NCBI GenBank assembly: GCA_003220595.1
Contig: QHSZ01000017.1
Coordinates: 1 to 35,587, forward strand
DNA from: Candidatus Rokuibacteriota bacterium
GTDB taxonomy: Bacteria > Methylomirabilota > Methylomirabilia > Rokubacteriales > CSP1-6
Direction of reading: 5' to 3'
DNA length: 35,587 bases
A program made the translations under genes and the position numbers. Positions 1 through 6,810 of the stretch are shown piece by piece. Within the stretch, counting starts at the first letter, position 1; each line of letters opens with the position of its first letter. Under the pieces are notes generated by a model, which made no database searches, was not told where the DNA came from, and worked only from the letters and a program-made list of their open reading frames with translations.

Positions 1-178
1 CGAGCATGTCGTCGCCGAGCTGGCCGAGCTGGTCGGCGGGATCCGCGTGGGGCGCACGAGGGCCGAGGAGATCACGCTCTTCAAGTCCGTCGGCTGGGCC
101 CTGGAGGACCTCGCCGCCGCCCGGCTCGCGTACAATCGGGCGCGGGAGCGCTCCATCGGCCTGGAGGTGAGCCTGTGA
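1..178 (+). CDS. Ornithine cyclodeaminase/mu-crystallin family protein, C-terminal fragment
   Basis: Only the last 58 codons are present, because the gene begins before the window; the reading frame starts at base 2 and ends in TGA at 176-178. The fragment has the closing signature of the ornithine cyclodeaminase/mu-crystallin family: a G-R-T-x-x-E-E-I-T-L-F-K-S-V-G segment followed by a helix A-L-E-D-L-A-A-A. Family members are NAD(P)-dependent and act on amino or imino acids (ornithine to proline, ketimine reduction, alanine dehydrogenase and others); the fragment cannot show which. Its stop overlaps the GTG of the next small ORF by 4 nt (GTGA), so the two were probably translated together. 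An FAD amine oxidase-like gene downstream fits an amino-acid or opine breakdown operon, by inference. Confidence 0.8.
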   Translation, partial: EHVVAELAELVGGIRVGRTRAEEITLFKSVGWALEDLAAARLAYNRARERSIGLEVSL

Positions 179-312
179 CGGGTCGGATCGTGCAACTCGG
201 CGTCTCGCCGGGCGGGGTGCCCAAGACGCGCGTGACGGCGGCGCGCGGCGAGGTCACGCGCTTGCTCACGGAGGGCGAGGCCGCCCGGCTCGCCGGACCG
301 ACGCGAGCGTGA
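175..312 (+). CDS. Small ORF resembling the N-terminus of a MOSC domain protein (possible remnant)
   Basis: This 45-codon ORF begins with GTG overlapping the previous stop and ends in TGA overlapping the GTG of the next gene, so it sits in the operon as a coupled gene would. Residues 4-22 (R-I-V-Q-L-G-V-S-P-G-G-V-P-K and onward) resemble the opening of MOSC domain proteins, which usually continue for 140 or more residues and carry a conserved cysteine. Here the similarity ends around residue 23, and the rest (E-V-T-R-L-L-T-E-G-E-A-A-R-L) is not recognisable. It could be a truncated MOSC gene, a genuine small protein, or chance. The GTGA overlaps on both sides favour translation; function is unknown. 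Confidence 0.4.
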   Translation: MTGRIVQLGVSPGGVPKTRVTAARGEVTRLLTEGEAARLAGPTRA

Positions 313-1496
313 GGCGCGCCGCCGACGTCATCGTCATCGGCGGTGGCGTCACCGGCGCCTCCATCGCCTTCCACCTGACGTCGCTCGGCGTGCGCGACGT
401 CCGCGTGCTCGAGCGCCGGTTCCTCGCCGCCGGCGGGACGGGCCGCTCGGTCGGCATCATCCGGCAGCTTTACCCGACGCCCGAGACGAGCGCGATGGTC
501 TTGCGCTCGCTCCGGGTGTTCCAGCGCTTCGCCGACGCCGTCGGCGGCGACGCGGGCTACGTCGCCTGCGGCGCGCTCATCGGCGTCTCACGGGCGATGC
601 GCCCGGCCCTGGAGGCAACGCTGGCCGTCCAGCGCGCACTCGGCATCCGGGCCGAGCTCCTCGAGCCCGCCGAGCTCCTCCGTGTGGAGCCGCGGATCGA
701 CGCCTCCGGGCTCGGTGCCGTCCTCCACGAGCCGGAATCGGGCTACGGCGATCCGACGGCGGTCACGCACGCGTTCGCCGACGGCGCGCGGCGCCAGGGC
801 GCCACGATCGAGCAGGGCGTCGAGGTCGTGGCGATCCACCGGCGCGGCGACCGCGTGACGGGCGTCACGACCGCCGGCGGCGAGTCGATCGACGCGCCCA
901 TCGTCGTGAACTGCGCCGGCCTCTGGGCAGGGCCGGTGGCGCGCCTGGCGGGCGTGGAGCTCCCGATCGTCGTCGGCCGCCATCCGGTCTTCATCGTGGA
1001 GCGCGACGCCGCGTTCGGCGGGCCGCACCCCGTCTATCTCGACCTGGCCGGCGGCGCCTACGTGCGCCCCGAGACCGGCAACCTCACGCTCACGGGTTCG
1101 CTGACGGACGACGAGACCGAGCATCCGATGGACCCCGAGCTCCTCGGCCGCGACACCGGGCTCGACGAGGCGACGCCGGTGCTCGAGCGGACCGGGCGGG
1201 CGCTCCCGCGCCTCGCCGAGGCGCGCTACCGCCAGGGCTACGCCGGAGCCTTCGACATCACGCCGGACTGGATGCCGATCCTCGACGAGTCGCCCGTGCG
1301 CGGCTTCTGGATCGCGGCCGGCATGAGCGGCCATGGGTTCAAGCTCTCTCCCGCCGTGGGGGAAATGATGGCGGCCCTCATCACACGCGGGACCCCCCCG
1401 GTGAGCGCCCTGCCCTTCGCGCTCGCCCGCTTCACTGGCGTGCGGCCCGAAGGCACCTTCGTCGCGTCCTATCTCGGCGCGCCCGAGGGTCGCTGA
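309..1496 (+). CDS. FAD-dependent oxidoreductase, DAO family (sarcosine oxidase beta/glycine oxidase-like)
   Basis: A 395-residue protein of the D-amino-acid oxidase superfamily. The N-terminus holds the FAD-binding G-G-G-V-T-G (residues 11-16) in a beta-alpha-beta fold, followed by an E-R-R end to the second strand and a G-G-T-G-R-S-V-G-I-I-R segment. The C-terminus has the family's closing FAD site (W-I-A-A-G-M-S-G-H-G-F-K-L-S-P). Relatives such as sarcosine oxidase beta, dimethylglycine oxidase, glycine oxidase and HcnC oxidise C-N bonds of amino acids. The sequence alone does not give the substrate. The GTG start at 309 overlaps the preceding stop (GTGA). With the cyclodeaminase-family gene upstream, it probably belongs to an amino-acid or amine catabolic operon. 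Length and ends look intact. Confidence 0.85.
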   Translation: MRRAADVIVIGGGVTGASIAFHLTSLGVRDVRVLERRFLAAGGTGRSVGIIRQLYPTPETSAMVLRSLRVFQRFADAVGGDAGYVACGALIGVSRAMRPALEATLAVQRALGIRAELLEPAELLRVEPRIDASGLGAVLHEPESGYGDPTAVTHAFADGARRQGATIEQGVEVVAIHRRGDRVTGVTTAGGESIDAPIVVNCAGLWAGPVARLAGVELPIVVGRHPVFIVERDAAFGGPHPVYLDLAGGAYVRPETGNLTLTGSLTDDETEHPMDPELLGRDTGLDEATPVLERTGRALPRLAEARYRQGYAGAFDITPDWMPILDESPVRGFWIAAGMSGHGFKLSPAVGEMMAALITRGTPPVSALPFALARFTGVRPEGTFVASYLGAPEGR

Positions 1497-1674
1497 CAAG
1501 GAATGTAACCGATGGGTGCAACTCTGGCTCGAGGGCGTGTTCGGGCCCCTGCCCCTGACCCGCGGCCCCTTAGGTCACGGGCACTTGCCGCGCGTCCCTT
1601 CCAGGGTGGGCCTGGCGTATCGCTTGCACAACGGTTGTCGTCCCGGACATGGCAGCATCGAAGGGCGCCCCCGC

Positions 1675-1680
1675 TATAAT
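1675..1680 (+). promoter_or_regulatory. Perfect TATAAT -10 box candidate upstream of the glycan module
   Basis: A perfect TATAAT lies in the 202-bp gap between the oxidoreductase (ends 1496) and the membrane glycosyltransferase (GTG at 1699). In DNA this GC-rich an exact -10 hexamer just before a gene is notable. No good -35 hexamer is visible 16-18 bp upstream. A start about 7 bp downstream would leave a leader of roughly a dozen bases, cutting into the GGAGG ribosome site at 1684-1688. I see nothing else in this gap. Confidence 0.35.
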
Positions 1681-1698
1681 CGTGGAGGTGTCGTCACG

Positions 1699-3231
1699 GT
1701 GATCGCGCGAATCGACCAGGCTGGCCCGAGGGTTATCTGCGTGTTCCTCATCCTCCTGATGGCCGCAGTCTTCGTGCCGATGTCTCAGTTCCGCCTCATC
1801 GACGGCGACGAGGGCACCTACCTCCTCGACGCGCGCCTCGTCATGGAAGGCCAGATGCTCTTCCACGACCTCTACTGGCCGCAGATGTTCCTGACACCGT
1901 ACATCTACGGCGCCTGGATGAAGTTCGTCGTCGGCTACTCCTGGTACGGCGCGCGGCTTCTGTCGGCGTTGGCCGCCGTCGCGCTCGGCCTCGTCCTCTA
2001 TCGGCAGGTCCGGTACCTCACGGAGCGCCAGGCCTGGGGCGTCCTCGCGGTCGTCGTGTTCACCTTCACGAGCCTCGAGTTCGGCTGGCTGCCGCTCGTC
2101 AAGACCTTCCCTTTCGGCACGCTGATGCTCTTCGGCGCGTATGCGGCGCTCTCGCTGAGCGCCTCGCCGAACCGCTGGTTCTACAGCGGCTGTCTGCTCG
2201 GGCTCGCGATCGACATCCGGCTCTACGTCGTCTTCGTCGTGCCCGTGTTCCTCGTCCAGCTCTACCTCGACGAGCGCCACGACTTCAGGAAGCGCATGAT
2301 GGAGGCCGCCCGCTTCGCCGTCGGCCTGACGCTGGCGCTGCTGCCCAACCAGTTCTTCTACCTCATCGATCCCGAGACCTTCGTCTTCAACATCATCGGG
2401 AGCCACGCGACCCGGTCGCCGTGGGGGTTCTTCGGATTCGTCCAGCAGAAGATCTACGTCGCGCTCCACGTGCTCGGGATCAACAGCGCCGACGGTGTGG
2501 CGAGCCTCCAGTTCGCGCTCCTCTTCCTCCTGAGCCTGGCGTCGTGGGTTGCGTGCGTGGCGGCGCGCCGGCGCCTGCCCCTCTCCGCGATGATCTTCGT
2601 CACGCTGGCGCTCGTGGGCCTGATCCCCACCCCGACCTACACCCAGTACTTCTCGATGACGGTCCCGTTCGTGATCGTCGACGCCGTGGTCTTCGTCGCC
2701 AGGATCGCCGCCGAGGGCGCGCCGCGCGGGCTCAGGCAGCTCGGCTCAGTGACCCTCGCGGTGTACGTCCTCCTCTCGCCGCTCGATCTCTACCGCTACA
2801 CCGTCAGTGGCCGTGATCTCTTCTACTACGAGGGCAGCTACCAGAACTGGAAGATCTCGACGGTCCGGGCCGTCGGGCAAGCGATCGACCGTGAGATCAC
2901 GCCGGAGCGTCCTGCCGTCATCGGGTTCTGGCCGGGGTACTTCGTCGAGACCCGGGCACGCATCCTCCCGAAGATGGAGAACCACTTCACGATCCACTTC
3001 GCCCCCTTCATGACGCCGCGGGAGGTCGGGAAGTTCAACTTCATGTCCTACGCCGAGCTGCTGAAGGCACTCGAGCGCCACGCGGTCGACGTGGTCGTCC
3101 TCGGCAATCTGCTCGACATGTGGGCGGCGGAACGGCCGTGGCTGAAGGAACAGGTCGTGCGCAACGGCTACGTGCGGGTCGCCACGCTCGGGGACACCGA
3201 GATCTACAAGCTCCCGGTGGGCCTCCGTTGA
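1699..3231 (+). CDS. Multi-spanning membrane protein, GT-C glycosyltransferase-like (PMT/ArnT type)
   Basis: About 510 residues. GTG at 1699 is chosen because GGAGG at 1684-1688 precedes it by 10 nt and the first membrane segment follows at once; the upstream part of the open frame does not look like protein. There are around ten hydrophobic segments. The first external loop contains D-G-D-E-G-T-Y-L-L-D-A-R, the acidic D-x-D/E motif typical of GT-C transferases that use lipid-linked sugars. The C-terminal ~110 residues (from about 400) are soluble and lie on the outer face in such proteins. Likely role: transfer of a sugar from a polyprenyl-phosphate donor to a surface acceptor; donor and acceptor are unknown. 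It overlaps the methyltransferase by 4 nt (TTGA) and leads a four-gene plus-strand unit. Confidence 0.7.
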   Translation: MIARIDQAGPRVICVFLILLMAAVFVPMSQFRLIDGDEGTYLLDARLVMEGQMLFHDLYWPQMFLTPYIYGAWMKFVVGYSWYGARLLSALAAVALGLVLYRQVRYLTERQAWGVLAVVVFTFTSLEFGWLPLVKTFPFGTLMLFGAYAALSLSASPNRWFYSGCLLGLAIDIRLYVVFVVPVFLVQLYLDERHDFRKRMMEAARFAVGLTLALLPNQFFYLIDPETFVFNIIGSHATRSPWGFFGFVQQKIYVALHVLGINSADGVASLQFALLFLLSLASWVACVAARRRLPLSAMIFVTLALVGLIPTPTYTQYFSMTVPFVIVDAVVFVARIAAEGAPRGLRQLGSVTLAVYVLLSPLDLYRYTVSGRDLFYYEGSYQNWKISTVRAVGQAIDREITPERPAVIGFWPGYFVETRARILPKMENHFTIHFAPFMTPREVGKFNFMSYAELLKALERHAVDVVVLGNLLDMWAAERPWLKEQVVRNGYVRVATLGDTEIYKLPVGLR

Positions 3232-3935
3232 CGCAGCTCACGTTCCGGGACCGTCGCGAGTTCAAGGCGTGGAACGACGCAATGGTCGAGAAGTACGACG
3301 TCGAGCAGTTCCACAGTCACCCGAGCCCCCTCGTCCGCTATGTCGAGCGCAAGCGCATCCGCCGCATCTTCGCCCTGCTGGCGCCGGAGCCGGCCGACCG
3401 GGTGCTCGAAGTCGGCTGCGGTGCGGGCCATCTGCTCGCCGCGCTCCCGGCGGGCCGCGGCTTCGGACTCGACCTCGCGGAGTCGCTCCTCGCGAAGGCG
3501 GCGCGCCGCCTCGGCGGTCGCGACGTCCTGGTCCAGGGCGACGCCGAGCAGCTCCCGTTCCGCGCGTCCGCGTGGGACCGGGTCTATTGCTCCGAGGTCC
3601 TCGAGCACGTCCCCTCGCCCGCGCGCGCCCTCGCCGAGATGCGGCGTATCGTCGGGCCGCGCGGCGTCGTGGTGGTGTCGGTCCCGAACGAGCGCCTGAT
3701 CAACGCCCTCAAGGCGGCGCTCCGACGGAGCGGCCTCTATCGCCTCCTCATGCGGGCCCGGACGGGCGACTACACCATGCCCGAGCGGATGGACGACGAG
3801 TGGCACCTGCACAGCTTCGACCTCGCGAGCTTCCGGGCGCTGATCCCGCCAGGCTTCAGGGTGACCCGCGTCGAGGGCGTCCCGTTTCGCTGGCTCCCGA
3901 TCCGCTACGTCCTGCGCTGCGAGGCGGCGGACTGA
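3228..3935 (+). CDS. Class I SAM-dependent methyltransferase
   Basis: A 235-residue protein with the Rossmann methyltransferase core: motif I V-L-E-V-G-C-G-A-G at about 59-67, an acidic loop G-L-D-L-A-E, the D-A-E-Q-L-P-F motif and a Y-C-S-E-V-L-E-H-V motif IV region. It matches the Methyltransf_11 pattern, often found in surface-polysaccharide and quinone clusters. I chose the TTG at 3228 because it overlaps the previous stop (TTGA) and the following residues form a plausible N-terminal helix; an ATG at 3282 is an alternative. Only 2 nt separate it from the next gene, so it is almost certainly co-expressed with the glycosyltransferases and may methylate a sugar or lipid in the same pathway. 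The substrate cannot be told. Confidence 0.8.
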   Translation: MTQLTFRDRREFKAWNDAMVEKYDVEQFHSHPSPLVRYVERKRIRRIFALLAPEPADRVLEVGCGAGHLLAALPAGRGFGLDLAESLLAKAARRLGGRDVLVQGDAEQLPFRASAWDRVYCSEVLEHVPSPARALAEMRRIVGPRGVVVVSVPNERLINALKAALRRSGLYRLLMRARTGDYTMPERMDDEWHLHSFDLASFRALIPPGFRVTRVEGVPFRWLPIRYVLRCEAAD

Positions 3936-3937
3936 GC

Positions 3938-4900
3938 ATGGGCGGCCTCGAGGGGCTCTCCGTCGTCCTGCCGGTCCTCAACGAGCGGGACAACCTCGAA
4001 CCGCTGCACGCCCGCCTGACGGAGGCGCTGGAGCCTCTGGGGCGCCCGTACGAGGTCGTCTACGTGGACGACGGGAGCACCGACGGCTCGTGGGACGTGC
4101 TGAAGCGCCTCGCCGCGAAGGACGCCCACGCGCGCCTGGTGAGGCTCCGCCGGAACTTCGGCCAGACGCCGGCGCTCACCGCCGGTTTCGTCCACTCGCG
4201 GCACCCGATCGTGGTGACGCTCGACGCGGACCTCCAGAACGATCCCCGCGACATCCCGCGGCTCGTCGCCGCGCTCGGCGACAGCTACGACGTGGTGTCG
4301 GGCTGGCGGCGGCACCGGAGCGACCCGTGGCTGACGCGTCTCCTGCCCTCGCACGTCGCGAACTATCTGATCCGCAAGCTCAGCGGCGTGCCCCTGCACG
4401 ACTTCGGCTGCACGCTCAAGGCGTACCGGCGCGAGGTCATCCAGGACGTGAGCCTCTACGGTGAGATGCACCGCTTCCTGCCCGTCCTGGCGGCGTGGGT
4501 CGGCGGCCGCGTCTCCGAGCTCGAGGTCACGCACCACCCGCGCACGCGGGGCACATCCAAATACGGGCTCACCCGGACCTACAAGGTCCTCGTGGATCTC
4601 ATCACGCTCAAGTTCATCAGCGGGTTCTCGACGCGGCCCAACTACGTCTTCGGCGGGTTCGGCCTGGCGAACCTGGCGCTCGGGTTCCTGGCGTTCGACG
4701 TCGTGGCCTACCGGGTCCTGGTGCTCCGGCACTACGAGGCGACGCCGCTCGTCTTCGTCATGATGTTGCTCCTGATCACCGGCACGCTCTCCCTCTTCAT
4801 CGGCTTCCTCGCCGAGATCGTGATCCGCGGGTTCTACGATACGCAGCGGAAGCCGACCTATTACGTGCGCGAGACGGCGGGCCCGGACGAGGAGCCGTAG
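3938..4900 (+). CDS. Family 2 glycosyltransferase, DPM1/ArnC/CsbB-like polyprenyl-phosphate type
   Basis: A 320-residue GT2 enzyme. The GT-A fold starts at once (L-S-V-V-L-P-V-L-N-E, residues 7-16), with V-D-D-G-S-T-D-G near 43-50 for nucleotide-sugar binding and D-A-D-L-Q-N-D-P at 96-103 for the metal. D-F-G-C-T-L-K-A-Y-R and R-G-T-S-K-Y-G are typical of dolichol/undecaprenyl-phosphate sugar transferases (DPM1, ArnC, GtrB, CsbB). Two hydrophobic segments at about 235-260 and 270-300 anchor the C-terminus, as in GtrB and CsbB. The likely reaction is NDP-sugar + undecaprenyl phosphate giving Und-P-sugar at the inner face of the membrane. GT-C transferases nearby, including the YfhO protein at 6803-9709, would be natural users of the product. 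Confidence 0.85.
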   Translation: MGGLEGLSVVLPVLNERDNLEPLHARLTEALEPLGRPYEVVYVDDGSTDGSWDVLKRLAAKDAHARLVRLRRNFGQTPALTAGFVHSRHPIVVTLDADLQNDPRDIPRLVAALGDSYDVVSGWRRHRSDPWLTRLLPSHVANYLIRKLSGVPLHDFGCTLKAYRREVIQDVSLYGEMHRFLPVLAAWVGGRVSELEVTHHPRTRGTSKYGLTRTYKVLVDLITLKFISGFSTRPNYVFGGFGLANLALGFLAFDVVAYRVLVLRHYEATPLVFVMMLLLITGTLSLFIGFLAEIVIRGFYDTQRKPTYYVRETAGPDEEP

Positions 4901-4905
4901 CGTCC

Positions 4906-6795
4906 GTGTGCGGGATCGTCGGCAACGTCTTCGCGCGCGCCGACCGGCGCCCGGACCCCGCCGTCCTCCGGCGCATGAACGACCGGCTCGCCCACCGCGG
5001 ACCCGACGACGAGGGCTTCTTCGTGAACGGGCCCGCGGGGCTCGCGATGCGCCGGCTCAAGATCATCGACCTCGCGACCGGCCACCAGCCGATGACGGGC
5101 GAGGACCGCCGGGTCTGGGTCGTCTTCAACGGCGAGATCTACAACTACCGCGAGCTCACCCGGACCCTCGCCGCCCGCGGGCACGCCTTCGCGACGCGCT
5201 CGGACACCGAGGTCATCGTCCACGGCCTCGAGGACCGTGGCGTCGAGTCCATCGCGGACCTCGAGGGCATGTTCGCCTTCGCCGCCTGGGACGAGCCCGC
5301 GCGCACGCTCGTCCTGGCCCGCGACCGCCTCGGGATCAAGCCCCTCTACTACGCGGTCCTGCCCGACCAGCTCGTCTTCGCGTCGGAGCTCCGGGCTCTC
5401 GTTGAGCACCCCGAGGTCGACCGGCGCCTCGACCTCACCGCCCTCTCGCGCTACCTGGCGCATGAGTACGTGCCCGCGCCGCACGCGATCCTCCGCTCGG
5501 TGCGGAAGCTGCCCGCCGGCCACTGGCTCAGCTACACCGACGGGCGCCTGAAGGTCGAGCCGTACTGGGACGTCCAGTTCGGCCGCCGCGGGCCCGTCGG
5601 TGAGGCCGAGGCGGTCGCGGCGCTGCGCACGACGCTCGACGCGTCGGTCCGACAGCATCTCGTGAGCGACGTGCCGCTCGGTGTCTTCCTCTCGGGCGGG
5701 ATCGACTCGAGCACGGTGGCGGCGTTCGCCGCCCGCCACGCCTCGGGGCGGCTCAAGACCTTTTCGATCGGCTTCGAGGACCCGTCCTTCGACGAGTCCG
5801 CCCATGCGCGGCGCGTGGCGCGCGCCCTCGACACGGACCACCACGAGGAAATCCTGAGCCCACGCGCGGCCGTCGACCTGGTCGGCCGGCTGCCGGATCT
5901 GCTCGACGAACCGCTCGGCGACGCCTCGCTGCTGCCGACCTACCTGCTCTCCCGCTTCACCCGGCGGTCCGTGACGGTGGCGCTCTCGGGCGACGGCGGG
6001 GACGAGCTCTTCGCGGGCTACCCGACCTACCAGGCCCACCGCCTGGCAGGCGTCTTCGGGCACCTGCCGCGGTGGCTCCGCCGGGGCGTGGTGCGGCCCG
6101 CCGTCGAGCGGTTGCCGGTGTCGCTCGACGACCTGAGCCTCGACTTCAGGCTCCGGCGCTTCGTCGCCGGCCTGGAATACCCGGCGGTCGAGCGTCACGC
6201 GCTGTGGCTCGGGTCCTTCACGCCGGCCGAGCAGCGCGAGCTCTTCACGGCCGACACGCTCGCGCGGCTTCCGGCGCCGCCGTCCTACGACGCCTTCCAC
6301 GAGATCCTCGCCCACACCGCCTCCGCCGAGGGCCTCGAGCGCATGCTCTACCTCGACCTCAAAGGCTATCTCGGTGAGGGCGTGCTCACGAAGGTGGACC
6401 GCGCGAGCATGGCCTGCTCGCTCGAGGTGCGGGTGCCGCTCCTCGACCGGCGCGTCGTCGAGCTCGCCGCGAGCCTCCCGATGCGCCTCAAGCTCCGGGG
6501 CTTCACGACGAAGTATGCGCTCAAGCGCGCGGTGCGGGACGTCCTGCCGAAGGAGGTCCTCGGACGTCCGAAGAAGGGGTTCAGCGTGCCGCTCGGGCGG
6601 TGGTTCAGGGGTGAGCTGCGCCAGGTCCTGCGCGACGCGTGCGCGCCCGACGTGATCCGGCGCGACGGCCTCTTCAGGCCCGAGGGGATCGAGCGGCTCC
6701 TGGCGGAGCACGACGCCGGCCGACACGACCACCGGAAGAAGCTCTACACGCTGCTCGCCTTTCAGCTCTGGGCGCAGCGGTACCACCCCGTCTGA
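4906..6795 (+). CDS. asnB: Asparagine synthase (glutamine-hydrolysing) family amidotransferase
   Basis: A 629-residue class II amidotransferase. The GTG at 4906 places Cys at position 2 (C-G-I-V-G), which becomes the N-terminal nucleophile after Met removal and fixes the start. The glutaminase domain (to about 215) shows H-R-G-P-D-D-E-G, F-N-G-E-I-Y-N-Y and R-D-R-L-G-I-K-P-L-Y-Y. The synthetase domain has the pyrophosphatase loop L-S-G-G-I-D-S-S (about 262-269), L-S-G-D-G-G-D-E-L-F-A-G-Y and L-T-K-V-D-R-A-S-M. All key residues are present. It lies 5 nt after the GT2 gene. AsnB paralogues in polysaccharide and exosortase-linked clusters often amidate sugar acids or other surface precursors rather than make free asparagine, so the true acceptor is open. 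Confidence 0.9.
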   Translation: MCGIVGNVFARADRRPDPAVLRRMNDRLAHRGPDDEGFFVNGPAGLAMRRLKIIDLATGHQPMTGEDRRVWVVFNGEIYNYRELTRTLAARGHAFATRSDTEVIVHGLEDRGVESIADLEGMFAFAAWDEPARTLVLARDRLGIKPLYYAVLPDQLVFASELRALVEHPEVDRRLDLTALSRYLAHEYVPAPHAILRSVRKLPAGHWLSYTDGRLKVEPYWDVQFGRRGPVGEAEAVAALRTTLDASVRQHLVSDVPLGVFLSGGIDSSTVAAFAARHASGRLKTFSIGFEDPSFDESAHARRVARALDTDHHEEILSPRAAVDLVGRLPDLLDEPLGDASLLPTYLLSRFTRRSVTVALSGDGGDELFAGYPTYQAHRLAGVFGHLPRWLRRGVVRPAVERLPVSLDDLSLDFRLRRFVAGLEYPAVERHALWLGSFTPAEQRELFTADTLARLPAPPSYDAFHEILAHTASAEGLERMLYLDLKGYLGEGVLTKVDRASMACSLEVRVPLLDRRVVELAASLPMRLKLRGFTTKYALKRAVRDVLPKEVLGRPKKGFSVPLGRWFRGELRQVLRDACAPDVIRRDGLFRPEGIERLLAEHDAGRHDHRKKLYTLLAFQLWAQRYHPV

Positions 6796-6810
6796 GCGGG
6801 CTTCAGCCGC
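6796..6810. terminator. Small hairpin between convergent asnB and YfhO genes (possible terminator)
   Basis: The asnB stop (6793-6795) and the YfhO stop (6803-6805 on the minus strand) are only 7 bp apart. GCGGGC at 6796-6801 and GCCGC at 6806-6810 can pair around a TTCA loop with one bulged G. No T-run follows on either strand, so it is at best a weak bidirectional terminator. Confidence 0.25.

Noticed and set aside
4861-6786. 641-codon minus-strand open frame opposite asnB
   Set aside because: Its translation is Arg/Glu/His-rich without any domain, while asnB on the other strand has all catalytic motifs. Long antisense frames are expected at this GC content.
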